Positions 24,831 to 36,977 of a DNA stretch of 64,000 nt are shown piece after piece. The DNA comes from Elmis aenea (Eukaryota; Arthropoda; Insecta; Coleoptera; Elmidae): contig OX393577.1 in the NCBI GenBank assembly GCA_947652605.1, positions 62,582,108-62,646,107 of the forward strand, in the 5' to 3' direction. The notes beneath the pieces were generated by a model. That model saw only the letters and a program-made list of their open reading frames with translations. It was not told the origin of the DNA and ran no database searches. A program made the translations under genes and the position numbers. The first letter of the stretch is position 1, and every line of letters begins with the position of its first letter.

Positions 24831-27800
24831 TCCTTGGAATCTCACTTTTGCTGTTGTGTTATGTTCATTATGAATAGTAATTGATGAAGAGAAAAGTCTT
24901 GGAACTAGCATAACATTTAGATATGGGATCTTTCAAGAAATAGGTAAATGTTTTTTAGTAAGTAGGGCTGATTTGTATAAAGCAATTAGTATATTTTAAA
25001 CTTTTAATAAATGATTAACAATTAAAATACATGACATTGTAATTTGTAAAATTTATTTCGAAAATAATAAATTGAAAGAGTTTACTTTTTTAATAAGTTT
25101 TTCATTTTTGCTGTTAATATTCTCCGTTAAATCTTTGGCTCAAGCTTTTCTAAGAAGCTGTTATACAGAATGTTCCATAGTTTGTTTTCTTAACGTCCCT
25201 TAGTGTAGAAAATTTTCTTTACTAACTTTGAATTGTTTTTTATACTAACCAAAAACTCTTTAACCAAATGGCACTTTAGTTTCCTCAAAAACAAATACGT
25301 CTTAGCGAAACCAAAATAAAAAATACTAGTACAGAAAACTAAATAAGTTCTTAAAAATCCAAAAACGCATAATGTGATTCTTAATAATTAAATTTTGGAA
25401 AAAAAAAGTATACCTATTGCAATTTTTTTAAAACAAGTTTTAAAAATAATATAGATTAAGCGTCTCTCATTCCAAATTCTGAAACTTAAAAAGCTCTTGT
25501 TCTAATAGTTCTCCATCCACTCTAATTTGTATTACATCTTTTTCGTTTGATACTACCATGATTTTAGTTTTATTAAATTTTGTTATGCAATTATACTCTG
25601 AAAGTGTCGATAAAACCTGTAAATGCTGTTATTCCTGTAACAAGAAACGGGAAATATTAGTGTAGTAAAAAAAATTAAGAGCGTTATAAAAAATGCTAAA
25701 AATTTATAAAATTAGAATCCAAAACACATTGATCCTATGTTGACAAAGTAAGTTGGTCTCTTGATTTATATAAATCGCTTTTCCTTTTGTTTTTTTGAAC
25801 ATACTGATGAAATTTATTAACAATTTCACCAATATGACATTAAATTTAACTCGAGAACATTTTATTACAACAAATTTGTTACTTTTAAATAAGTTTCAAT
25901 TCGATTTTTAAGTAAAGTGTTGCATACGTACATCGCAAACAAACCAAACTACTTAATTCTTTATCAAATTTTTCTGAATTAATCAAATTACAGCTGGTTA
26001 TTTTAGCGTTACGATTACCACTTGGCGATTGTATTATTTTTTATTAATTCTGTCACGAAATTTTACGGTTTTCATTAGCAAACTGTTATAAAAACCGCTG
26101 CAAAAACTACTAGATTGGAAGCGAAGGTCCTGAGAATTTATTTTTTAAGCCCAAAATTATTCCCCTTTAATTAACTCACTGTGAATTTCAAGCAAACATA
26201 TTTTTAAAGCAAATATTAAACTTTCAATCACGATTTTGATGTACTAAACATCTAAATATCATGCATTTTTGTTTGCGAAAAATATCACTACTGACATTTT
26301 ATAATTTGTGCAAATATATTTCTTTGAAATGTAATTGCTATAACGTTTTAAATCTCTGTTGTTTTAACAAATGGTGTTATTGTTTTCAAATAATCGCAAA
26401 CGTTCATTTTTGCGTGTATGTCTAATCCGATACCTATCAAAATACACACTGCATTAACTTTGAATGTGTAAATAACATGAAACATTTCTTTTGAACGGTT
26501 TTATAAAGAAAATAATAAAACTAATCTAACGCATGACCTGTTTCTGTAAATCTAGGTATGTATACATCACGGTAAATATTGCAAAGTCACAGTTTTAAAT
26601 AGATGCAATGAAAAATTACACATAACTCAAAAGGCAAATGCATGATAAATCTTACAGTTAGCTAAATACTAAGTTACTATTCTTGAATTTCATGATTGTT
26701 TGAATTACATTAATCTCAGAAACAACGGTTTTTTGTTATCCAGTTTAGAGTCAGTGATTCATTTAATTAAAAGAGTTTATAGTTTAATAATAATGATTAG
26801 ACAATTATTTTTGTGCCGTATTAATTACATCTGATAAGAAAAACGTTAAAAAGAATTACGTTAACTAACAAGAAATTACCAATTTAAAGTTTTTGAATAT
26901 TTTTTAAATTTCAACAACCTTTGAGTACGTTCTCGTTTCTACCGTGAAATTAATTTAGAATTTTTGAATATAATATTAACTGCACTTTCTTTTCAGTACA
27001 GTGCATGGCAATGTTTTTGTCCAGAAACATGTATTCGTTTTTTTGTTTTTTTTTTGAAAAATAGTAAAATTGTAATAAATAATCCTTTAAAGAGCCAAGA
27101 ATTCGGTTAAATTGCGCTTAAAAAGGACCACAGCCCTTTTAGTCCAAAATTTATTGAAAAACTTTAAAGAAATTATGTTTATAGCTTAGCAAAATTTTAG
27201 GTTTATCAAAAAAAAAAACTTTTAAAACTAATTTGTTTGGATTTTGTGTCAGTCGTTACTTTTGTGGTAAACCATCATCAACTTGGTCATTTCTTAAACA
27301 GAAATTCGAAGGACTAATAATTGTGAATACAATGTAACAATAAACAATAAGTAAATTTTTAAAATGTTAGACGATAAACAAAAAACAGCAAAACATATTT
27401 AAAATGTAGTACAATTATTGTACTTGTCCAGCATAGGAATTATTTAAATGTATAAAAATTACCATCATTTTATGAGAGTCATCTATTCTATGCCACTAAC
27501 AAAAAAAGCTAATGTTCGGTTTTATTTTTGCATTAAAAATAATGAACTGACCGTTAACACCTTGTTTGATAGGTAACAACCGCATCTAACTATTTTCTCA
27601 TTGTAAATAACAATAAAACTACTGATTTAAATTATGAACAACACATCAACTTTATTTTAATTCTTATCACAACTTAACACAGTAACCATTTCTTCTTCAA
27701 CTTGTATTTAATGCTAAAAAATATAGAACACAGACATACATTTAGAAATAAAACTGACCTTTACTTTATATTTTTATTACATATAATTATATGGTAATAA

Positions 27801-28100
27801 TAGTCACGATTTGCATAAAATTAGTACAATTACTATAAAAATATTCGCAAAAGCCGTAAAACTTGCCAGTTTTAAAATTTTGTTACGAGTTAGGTAGTAT
27901 TTGTTTTTAGGGTAATGCTGAATTCATGTTCATTTTTAAATTGTTTACTGTTGTTACTTTTTAGTGTGATAATGAAGTTTTTAGACTGATTTTATATTAT
28001 TATTTATATATATTATTTTAAACTGCAAATTACGACAAAAATTCTATCCGAATTTGAGTTAGATAGCGCGTCGCTATCATGAATAAAACTTTTTAAGACA
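24831..28100. other. AT-rich spacer with one LINE scrap
   Basis: Apart from the LINE scrap at 25465-25640 nothing is recognised. Confidence 0.4.
25465..25640 (-). pseudogene. Short LINE fragment
   Basis: Minus strand reads NKTKIMVVSNEKDVIQIRVD then GELLEQELFKFQNLE. This is the K.KIMV...........FKYLG stretch that follows the YADD motif in RTE-like elements. About 60 codons remain. Confidence 0.6.
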
Positions 28101-28109
28101 TAAGTAGTA

Positions 28110-29150
28110 CACAATCGTGTGAAAAAATGGAAAACAAACCAAGAGCAGTAATAAAATTCCATGCAAAGTACGACAAAAACATATGAAATGATGCAAAAAG
28201 TTTATAGTGATAATTGTTTGGAACATCAAATAGTTTTCAAGTGGCATTGCCGATTTTTGGAAGGTAGAGAGACAAGCTAAAAGATTATGATCGTGCAGGC
28301 AGACCATTAACAAGTAGAACACCTGAAATGATGGAAAAGTGGTGTGATTTTGTGTAAAATGATCGGTGTTTAACTGTTACAATCATGGAAGAGGCTCTCA
28401 AAATCAGTGTTGAAACAATTCCATTAATTTTATAAGGAATTTAGAAAAACAAAACAAAAGTTTGTGCAGAATTGGTTCCACGCAGTTTATCAAAAGATCA
28501 AAAACTGATAAGATTTCAAATTTCTTGAGAATCGTTCAAGTTAATAAAAATGACTACGCTTCCTAAAATTAATTGTAACTGGTGATGAAACATTGTGTTT
28601 TCAATGCGATTCAGCAACGAAGGGTTAAAGTGCTAAAAGGAAGTTGAAAAGTTTACCAAAAGCCAAAAGATTACTAAAACACAATCGAAAATCGACGCAA
28701 TATTCACTGTTTTTCATGGTAGCAAATGCTTTATCCACAAAGAATTTGCCCCACGAGGTCAAATAGTCACTGTTGATTTAAACTAACAGTTTTTAAACCT
28801 TTGGTGGCAAAAAATTTTCGTGTTAAATTAGAATAAGGTCAATCTGAGAGTTAGTGCTTGCTTCATAATAGTGCACCGAGTCACAATCCATTAATTTTTG
28901 GTCAAAAATCAAAACTGTGCTAAATCATCCACCTTTTTTGCCAGATTTAGCACGGTGGGACCTCCTCCTATTTCCAAAACTCAAAATTCCATTAAAAAGA
29001 AAGTATTTTGATGACATTGGCAGCATTAAAACGGAATCTGGACGTATAGTGGAGGTTATGCCACAAAACTAGCTAGGTATATCATTTGAATCACCATTAG
29101 ATGAATGTAACAAGTGCATTACATCGAAATGAGGGTTACTTCGAATTTTA
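28110..29150 (+). pseudogene. Mariner-family transposase, heavily decayed
   Basis: Piecing + frames in order gives AVIKFHAKYDKNIYEMMQKV, then DYDRAGRPLTSRTPEMMEKW, NDRCLTVTIMEEALKISVET, VTGDETLCFQCDSATK, and LLLFPKLKIPLKRKYFDDIG. It ends CNKCITSK..GYFEF. These follow the order of Mos1/mariner transposases: N-terminal HTH, GRP linker (AT-hook-like), first catalytic D in TGDET, then the FP.LK....FDDI end. At least eight frameshifts or stops separate them. Old and inactive. Confidence 0.85.
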
Positions 29151-30718
29151 ATAAAATTAAAAATGGAAAAAAGTGGTTTATTTACATTTTACAGCACCAG
29201 TCTACGAAATGTATTGTCAGACTATTTTATGATATTGTATACAAAACTTTTAACACCATATTCTATTGCAAAAATCTCATATAGCATAGCAAACATTATG
29301 AGATATGACAAAGTTGATGATGATCCAAAACAGAGGAAACGTCTCACACAGAATCTAATTAGAGCAGAGTATAGGGAATCAAAAGGTGCTTCTAAAAAGT
29401 GTTTTTATTTCTTTAATATCTGTAAAAATAAACGAAATAAAGCTAAAAAACGCCCACTATTCTTTAAATTTTTTGTATCCATATAACGCAATCGCCATAA
29501 AAGTGTATTAAAAAATTGATATTTTGCAGTGGACGTGTGTTTGTGAACTCGAAAATATTTTTGTGTCGATGTACTTTAACCGTTCAGCTCAAATAATTCC
29601 ACCCCAATATTTAAGCAATCAAACAGAGCATTTTAAATAGTTCGCAATATTTTTTCATAATTTTAAGTTTACCAACAAATACTTCAGTGAATATATAATT
29701 TTGACGCGCGATGTATATGTGTAGTATTAAGCTTTCCGAAACTTTATAGTTACACCAATAAAACATTTCCTATAGCCACCTACTAACAGCCTATAATGTC
29801 AAACGTTTATAAAATTTCAAACAGTTATACTGCACGCAACAAAATAAGTAATTTCTGATATTTTTATTTCGCGAATATTTTTTAAATACCAACAAATTCG
29901 TGTACTTAAAACTAATTATAATTACATATGTATTTATCACATATCTTTCACGGAGATTGTAAGGCTTATATACATATGCATTCATAAAGAGTACAAGATA
30001 TTCTTGATAAAAACGCATATTACATAAGATACGCTAAGCGAATTTTTAGTTCAGTGGTTCGTTCCGATTCGCGCGTTTAATTTAAAAACGGTAACGCAAT
30101 GGTTTATTATATTATAGTATAAAATTTTTTGAGATTACAGCAATTTCCTTGATGCAATTCTCGATAAATTCGATTTTTTTAAATTATGTACCTACCTCAG
30201 GTGCATGGTTAAGCTTGTGTTTAGTGATTTCAAAGAGAATGTTAATATGTTTATGATCTGGTTCCACCTAATAAATTTTGCCACAAAAAAATAAAGTGAA
30301 TCCAAAATTAACGTTCTGAATTGCAGGAAGTGCTAAAAAGTTTTAAAATAGATTAAATGGAGACGAGCGATATCATATCAAAATCAAATGTTTGGTTGGT
30401 TTAAGTCATTCATGTAGCATTGACTAAATTTTAGACACGGTAAAATATACATAAAAATTGTACTATCACCGTTTTATCTAGCAAACATTCGTTTGTTGGC
30501 ATTTTTGTATATTGGCAACGATAGCTGAGACATTTGAGTTTAAAATTCTTGGTCGATCTTAGTTTTTTCGTTATATCACGCAAGCCATGGCATATTTAAG
30601 CAAAACAATAGGTATCTTGTTTAAGATACACCACCAAACAGCTAACTTTTGTCCTATTTAACCAACCTGGTATTTTCATTATTTACGGAGATAGCAATGG
30701 TGCCCCATCGAAACGTGA
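29151..30718. other. Spacer, nothing firm
   Basis: A frame at 29163-29486 (including RYDKVDDDPKQRKRLTQNLI) follows directly after the mariner relic and has no recognised family; I do not call it a gene. Confidence 0.35.
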
Positions 30719-31108
30719 AATTATTATTTTATTTAGTCATGAGTCCTTCTACTGTTAGGTGTAGGACTGTTGAGTTGTGTTGTGCTGATTTTTTTCCATG
30801 TTTTTCTGTCTTGTGCTAGCCTTTTTATGTCTTTCCATTTGATGTTTCTATCCGCTGCTGCTTTTTTAACTTCATCGTGCCAGGTTTTTCTTGGTCTACC
30901 TCGTTTATTTTTTCCCTGTGTTCTTGCTTCATATGCTCTTCTGGTTAACCTTTCTTCTTTCATCCTATAAATGTGACCCAGCCATCCCAGCTGCCTTTCC
31001 TGTATTTTTGTTTCAACTGATTTTATCTTTAATTGTTCTCTATATGTTTCGTTTCTGATTCTGTCTTTTTTTGTTTTTCCTTGGATTTTTCTTAGAAATA
31101 CCCTGTAT
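30719..31108 (-). pseudogene. LINE 3' end, same family as 44231-45070
   Basis: The minus frame 31125-30733 reads GKTKKDRIRNETYREQLKIK, QERQLGWLGHIYRM, AQDRKTWKKISTTQLN, and ends PTPNSRRTHD. The DNA then ends with ACTAAATAAAATAATAA. The + copy at 44.7-45.07 kb matches through the same end. The 5' break is at a CCCTGTATA string (about 31100), the usual edge of a TA-targeting MITE. The coding text is in one frame, so this copy is rather young. Confidence 0.85.
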
Positions 31109-31245
31109 AAAAAACAAAAGGACAATCCTTGTCCATCAGCTAATAAATCAGAAATTTTGAGCGTTTTTAAAGGAATTTATTCAAGCTAAATCCGAAAAAA
31201 ATGGACAGTTAATAAATATATAATAAAAACTCATGTTTAAAATTT

Positions 31246-31425
31246 TTTTAGGTTTTACCCGCATAAATTTACATTGTTTGAGGCTCGACGTTTCGACCAA
31301 CCCTACATTGCTATTGTCAAGAAATTTTTGGAATATTTAACTCCCAGCCGATGGCAAGAGAAAGCTTGCCGAAACGTCTAGCCTCATGCAATTTAAATAT
31401 AACGCGGGTAAACCCCAACAACCAT
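31246..31425. mobile_element. Inverted pair of Penelope-type 3' tails
   Basis: Left part inverted: GGTTTTACCCGCATAAATTT then GAGGCTCGACGTTTCGACC. Right part: GCCGAAACGTCTAGCCTC then ATAACGCGGGTAAACC. They mirror one another around about 31345. GAAACGTC next to a short hairpin is the same arrangement as at the ends of the Penelope-like copies at 32.1 and 33.5 kb. No coding sequence is inside. Confidence 0.55.
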
Positions 31426-31561
31426 GTCAAAAATTTAACTAACCGCGTTTACCTAAAAAGAAATAAAAACTGTATTTACCTATAGTTTAAAATTTTCAGC
31501 TGTTAAAAATGTAGGTTACCACGTAATTTTCAAATTGAAATATTTTATGCAGACAAATATT
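31426..31561. other. Short spacer
   Basis: Nothing seen. Confidence 0.3.
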
Positions 31562-32195
31562 GAATAAGTTAAATATATTTTAAAACTTCTTCTCTTAATC
31601 GACTCCTCTTGTACCTTTCGGTGTCGGGGTATGCTTTTGTATCTCTTTGTTATGTTTCTCCTCCTGCCTATCGTTAGCTAATTGTGGCACATATCTCCAG
31701 CTGACTCCTTTTTCTTCTAGTCTCTGCCTCACTTCTTTTTCCCATTTTATTCCTTGGTCTTCCTTTATTTCTTTTTCCCTCCATCTTCATTTTCCATCCT
31801 ATTTTCGCTTATGTACTCTCTGGCATGCGTTGTAGATGTACAAACCATCTTAATTGATTCGTCTCCATCTTTTTCTTAACATCTGTTAATCGTAGGTTTT
31901 TTCGAATTTTTTCCTTACTGATTTTATCGACAGATTTATTCTTCTCAGATATCTTATTTCCTGTGCCTGTATTCTTTGTTTTTGGGTTAGTGTCCATGTT
32001 TCTGAACTGTACGTGAAAATGGGTACATACACTGCATTAAAAACTTGCGTCTTCGTTTCTTTTGATATCTCCTTTTTGCTTTGTTACAATCTTCGTTCCC
32101 GGGTTTGGAACCGCGTCTTCTTGATTTGTGTGACGTTTCGACCATTCTATGTTGGTCTTTATCAAACGACTGAATTGGTGTGTTTGTTGCAGGGT

Positions 32196-32975
32196 TTATA
32201 TATCCGGCTGTGGAGGTGTGGTGTTCCGCCTGACGAGTTCGTTTCGCCTCAGCGATTTCTTGATGACCGGTTTCCAAATGCTTGGTAGTTGCAGGCCTGT
32301 GTCTCTGTTAAAGTTGTTGGGGTTTTTGGCAATTTCCATAGATTCCCTAAATAGTCTAGGCCAGAAGTGGTTGGCGCGGGCCAGTAATTTTGTGTCGTCG
32401 AAAAGTATGGTATGCCCCATGTCCTGGGCATGTTCTGCTACGGCCGATTTTTCTATTTGTTTTCTTTTTGTTTGCCCTTCATGTTCTTTAAGGCGCGTTT
32501 GTATGCTTCTGCCAGTCTGTCCTTTATACACTTTTCCACAGGAGCAGGGTATGCTATATATGCCCGGGTGATTCAATCCTGAGCCAGGCGTTCTTCTTAG
32601 TTTACTGGAGAGCGTCACTGGAGCGTTGAAGACTGTATTGATGTTGTGTTTTTGGAGTATTTTCGATATTCTGTTGGTTACTCCTCCGATGTAGGGTAGA
32701 TAAGTTGTAGCGATGTAGTCCTTCTTCGTTTTCTCCTTCGGTGTGGCACTTTTCTGTATGGCTCGAAGTATATGTCTTTGTTGATAACCGTTTTCCTGCA
32801 GAGCTCTTGTAAGCATGTTTAATTCTTCTTGGATGGTCTCTGGGGTACATATTTCTTTGGCTCTGTGGATTAACGTGTTGATCACTGATTGTTTTTGGGC
32901 CGGGTGGTGGTGTGATGCTGCGTTTAGATACCGATTGGTGTGGGTTAATTTGCGGTATACGTACAACGCTGAAGA
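32196..32975 (-). pseudogene. Penelope-like protein: RT end plus GIY-YIG endonuclease
   Basis: The minus frame (part of 33161-32196) reads YVYRKLTHTNRYLNAASHHH, the usual end of Penelope reverse transcriptases. A linker follows, then the endonuclease: GIYSIPCSCGKVYKGQTGRS and IQTRLKEHEG, then AEHAQDMGHTILFDD and the stop after PQPDI. GIY...VYKGQTGRS..RLKEH is the GIY-YIG nuclease signature with the CSCG knuckle typical of Penelope elements. About 260 codons are open with no stops. The catalytic RT (YXDD) is missing because the copy begins at the head-to-head join. Confidence 0.88.
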
Positions 32976-33485
32976 AATAAGAGCAGCAACGGCACTTATC
33001 CTTAGGAAGGCCAAACCACCAAAACAAAATATAACCAAAGAAGAAGAACGGGCCGCCAAGAATCTACGCGATAATCCGAACATTAAAATTCTACCTGCCG
33101 ATAAAGGCAATGCCACCGTAATTATGGACAGCACAGAATATAACAGAAAAGTCTTCGACATGCTTCAAGATTCTACGTACCGAAAATTGAAGAAGGACCC
33201 CACCAAGAACATAGAACGGCAGATCAAGGCAGCGGTAAAAACCTCATCCATGCCCAGGACATGGGGCATACCATACTTTTCGACGACACAAAATTACTGG
33301 CCCGCGCCAACCACTTCTGGCCTAGACTATTTAGGGAATCTATGGAAATTGCCAAAAACCCCAACAACTTTAACAGAGACACAGGCCTGCAACTACCAAG
33401 CATTTGGAAACCGGTCATCAAGAAATCGCTGAGGCGAAACGAATTTGTCAGGCGGAACACCACACGTCCACAGCCGGATATATAA
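32960..33485 (+). pseudogene. Penelope-like protein: N-terminal RT part joined to C-terminal part (internal deletion)
   Basis: On + the frame reads YNAEEIRAATALILRKAKPP, ITKEEERAAKNLRDNPNIKI and LPADKGNATVIMDSTEYNRK, the N-terminal region of Penelope reverse transcriptases. After KKDPTKNIERQIKAAVK it jumps at about 33245 into the GIY-YIG C-terminal DNA, but out of frame. The correct frame (MGHTILFDDTKLLARANHFW ... RPQPDI) continues to 33485. The whole RT catalytic core is deleted at the junction. Confidence 0.85.
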
Positions 33486-34165
33486 ACCCTGCAACAAACC
33501 CACCAATTCAGTCGTTTGATAAAGACCAACATAGAATGGTCGAAACGTCACACAAATCAAGAAGACGCGGTTCCAAACCCGGGAACGAAGATTGTAACAT
33601 GGACGATAGCCGCGAAAGCCTGAAGAATAAAATCCTTTTTGCTTATCAAACATTTATGAGTAGCGTAGTAAAATTTCGTCCCTGCCGCTATACCGTTATT
33701 CAGATCTTTCTCCAATTTACCGTTCTCTGCAATTATTGTTCCTAGATATTTAAAATTCGCTACCTGCTCTATATTTTTTTGGTCTAGCATAATTGTATAT
33801 GGTTCATGATTTTTCGTTATAACCATAGCCTTTGTCTTTGTTATATTCATATTCATATTATATCTACTTAATGTATCTGCCCATACGTCTAAATTGAGTT
33901 GCAAGTCCTTTTCGCTTTTAGCTAATAGCACCACATCATCTGCAAATGTTAGTTCTGTTAAGGATATTGGTTTTAGTTCAATCCAACCCCAGTAAGTTTT
34001 CTTTGTGTTTTGTTAACATTCTTTAATTATTTTATCCGTAGGAATTATAAAGAGCAGTGGACTTAAGGTGCCTCCTTGTCTTACTCCTACTGTTGTTATA
34101 AATTCCTGAGAGCTGCTGTTATGGGTTTGCACATAATTTCTACTACTCTTACCTAAATCATAAAT

Positions 34166-34731
34166 AACAATTACAAATTTTAGCATCAATTAAATGGTTC
34201 ACGTTAAACGCAATCACTGCAGTGTTAAAACAACATTCTCTAAAACTCATTAACGCAAGGAAAAAATACTTTAGCGCTAACAAACATCGCTTATCTATGT
34301 GAACATAAATTATTAATCACGATCGTTACATCAACGAAAGCATTTCGCAAATTATTTAAGGTAAAAGTGTAACGCCTGTATGTGTGTAAAAATCGTGTTT
34401 TTTATTATTTACATTAAACTGTAATTTATATGAGCACAGAAGCATAAGGCGTGGCAGGCATATTTAAGTAGAAAAGTTACTTATTCAGAAATTATTTTAA
34501 TATCAGAGCATAACTAAATTAATTCTTTTAACTCATGCAGTACGAATATTTAATAATCATACGTGGATTTCTACCTTTTTATTAGAATTTCATTATTTTT
34601 AGATATTAATTAACGCTTAAGAAACTATTAATTGCCAGAGTTAAAAATGTATCTGTGTCTTTTTTTTAATTTTGTACATTAGACAACATTTTCAGGAAAA
34701 AATTGGGACGTGTTAGTTTTTAAAGGAACAG
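34166..34731. other. Spacer, nothing recognised
   Basis: No coding or repeat support. Confidence 0.35.
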
Positions 34732-35131
34732 TGTGTGATACATCAATGAAGTCAGAAAAATAAATGCTATTTGATTGTGTAAATAGCAAATATTGCGCCC
34801 TTAAGAAAAAATTAAGTTGGTTGCCATAAAACAAAAACGAATCAATCAAGGAAAATTTTGTGACCACCATCCGATCCGGCTTAAAAAGTTGCTTGGGCAA
34901 TGTTTTTACACATTTGAAATATTTCATATTCCAAAGGAGTTACAGACGGTTTTCAAAAATCGTATTTTCCGGTTTTTCCTAATTTTCTCGGATATCGTTT
35001 AAGATATTTCCAATTTCTCTTTAGATTATTATTGAGCACGAAATTTAGCAACTTTGCCAAATTTAAACCTATACTCTAGCTACTATAATAAGTGAGATTC
35101 CCATGCTTAAACTCGAATTTCAAGCACCCTG
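34732..35131. mobile_element. Partial copy of the element at 12128-13305
   Basis: Matches 12922-13305 throughout: TGTGATACATCAATGAAGTC, GACCACCATCCGATCCGGCT, then ACTTTGCCAAATTTAAACCT and an end CACCCTG followed by TATA. Only the right arm is present; the left side is missing. This copy shows that the 310-bp stretch absent from the left arm of the first element is part of the original family. Confidence 0.85.
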
Positions 35132-35430
35132 TATAATAAAGTTATATCTAAAACACGAAGTACATTTTTCAAATCAACAGTATTCATAACGACGGTTGTA
35201 CATATGCATACAAAATTTGTTGAGATATGAGTAATCGGGAAAAAAAATAGCACCTTTACCAAATTTAAATCTGTTTTAGTTCTAAAAACTCGAGTTTTGA
35301 TCAACCTGTATGTGAAATTAATAAAATAACTATTAGTTTATAAATTTTATATTTATAAGATAATGATTACAGAACGAAAATTATATTAATTTGTATTTAA
35401 AGACTAATTAAGCAATTTTGTAATATTATA
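35132..35430. other. Short spacer between elements
   Basis: A string ATCAACCTGTATG at about 35300-35313 looks like another element end. No gene. Confidence 0.35.
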
Positions 35431-36977
35431 CAGGGTGTCCCAGCCAAGACGAATTATTCGATAGCTCTGTTATTAGTGATAATATTAAAAAAAGTTAAAT
35501 ATAAAAGTTGTTTGTTATCATTTACTACATAACCTAAAATTATTTTTAACTATACACAGTGTTTTGTTTTTGCGCTCTGATACTAAACATTGTTTTTTTT
35601 ATATAGAACACCCTGTATATTTTGCAATTTTTGGATGTAAAATTAAATTCTCTTTTAAAAATATTATAGGTTGTTTATGTCTAAAATGAACCGTTTTTGA
35701 GTTATTAACGTTTTTTTTTTAATTTTGACAGATGCAGACCTTTATAAAAATATTTATATTTATTAACATAAGAACACCAGAGCAATTTACTCTGGTAATT
35801 TATTAGACAATAGTGTCGTAGTGATTGTTAACTAGTTACATTTTTAAAATAATATACAGGGCGTTCGTTATACTCGGTCCATTTCACTAAACTTTAAACG
35901 CATGTAAGTCATTTTTTTTTAAATGGAACACCCTATATATTTTTACATTTTCTTGTAGAAAATTTATTTATCTTTCAAAGTTGTTAAGCATGTTTTATGT
36001 CTAAATATAATACTTTTGAAGTTTTTTCGTTTCTTATGATTTTTTGAGAGTATTTTACCTAAAATATCGGTAGTAGCCTTTGAAAATTCAAAACAATTTG
36101 TTTGAACTGTCAACCAGAACAGTTAATCGGCATAATTTCCACTATTATGCCACTAAAAATCTATATTTTTTAAGAACTGTAGATACACAGCATTCTGGTG
36201 TTATTTGCTGCCATTTATGCTGTGTATCTACAGTTCTTAAAAACTACGGATTTTTGGTGGCATAATAGTGGAAATTTTGCCGATTAACTGTTTTGGTTGA
36301 CAGTTCATACAAATTGTTTTGAATTTTCAAAGGCTAATACCGATATTTTAGGTAAAATACTCGCAAATAATCATAAGAAACGAAATAACTTCAAAAATAT
36401 TATATTTAGACATAAAACATGCTTAACAACTTTGAAAGATAATTAAATTTTCTACGAGAAAATTTAAAAATATATAGGGTGTTCCATTAAAAAAAAATGA
36501 CTTACATGCGTTTAAAGTTTATTGAAATGGACCGAGTATAACGAACGCCCTGTATATTATTTTAAAAATGTAACTAGTTAACAATCAATACGACACTATT
36601 GTCTAATAAATTACCAGAGTAAATTGCTCTGGTGTTCTTATGTTAATAAATATAAATATTTTTATAAAGGTCTGCATCTGTCAAAATTTTCAAAAAAACG
36701 TTAATAACTCAAAAACGGTTCATTTTAGACATAAACAACCTATAATATTTTTAAAAGAGAATTTAATTTTACATCCAAAAATTGCAAAATATACAGAGTG
36801 TTCCATGTAAAAAAACAAAATTTGGTATCAGAGCGCAAAAACAAAACACTGTGTATAGTTGAAAATAATTTTAGGTTATGTAGTAAATGATAACAAACAA
36901 CTTTTATATTTAACTTTTTTTAATATTATCACTAATAACAGAGCTATCGAATAATTCGTCTTGGCTGGGACACCCTG
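35431..36977. mobile_element. 1,547-bp palindromic foldback element
   Basis: The outer ends CAGGGTGTCCCAGCCAAGAC are exactly inverted, with TA on each side (35429-35430, 36978-36979). The two arms, each about 760 bp, mirror one another to the centre, where a stem (AACTGTAGATACACAGCAT at about 36175) closes around a loop of about 23 bases near 36195-36217. Mismatches are few. Other end-like strings lie inside each arm: AACACCCTGTATATTTTGC near 35608 and CAGGGCGTTCGTTATACTCG near 35857, each with its mirror. No coding frame. It looks like nested elements later duplicated as an inverted repeat. Confidence 0.93.

Larger units (their letters stand above)
32082..33632. mobile_element. Penelope-like element, head-to-head inverted dimer with 12-bp TSD
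   Basis: The 12-bp string TCCTTTTTGCTT occurs immediately before (32070-32081) and after (33633-33644) the insertion, in the same orientation. This is a target-site duplication in the host LINE. Inside are two Penelope-like copies pointing away from each other, joined near 32960. Their 3' ends are mirror images from about 32082 to 32240 and 33440 to 33598. The right copy has a further 34 bp ending AAGAATAAAA, a likely polyadenylation signal and 3' end. Confidence 0.9.
31562..34165 (-). mobile_element. RTE-like LINE (5' truncated) split by a Penelope-like insertion
   Basis: Read right to left on the minus strand: GVRQGGTLSPLLF (motif B) near 34070, ELTFADDVVLLAKSEKDLQL (motif C, FADD) near 33930, then ANFKYLGTIIAENGKLEKDL (motif E), KFYYATHKCLISKK at about 33655-33640. 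The text then jumps over 32082-33632 and resumes as KEISKETKTQVFNAVYVPIF at about 32065. Next come SSETWTLTQKQRIQAQEIRY, TNQLRWFVHLQRM, and the 3' end near 31562. The reading is continuous across the insertion. Only scattered stops occur. The apurinic-type endonuclease half is missing. Confidence 0.9.

Noticed and set aside
32815..33432. 205-codon + frame spanning the Penelope join
   Set aside because: Chimera of antisense copy 1, sense copy 2 and an out-of-frame tail. Not one protein.
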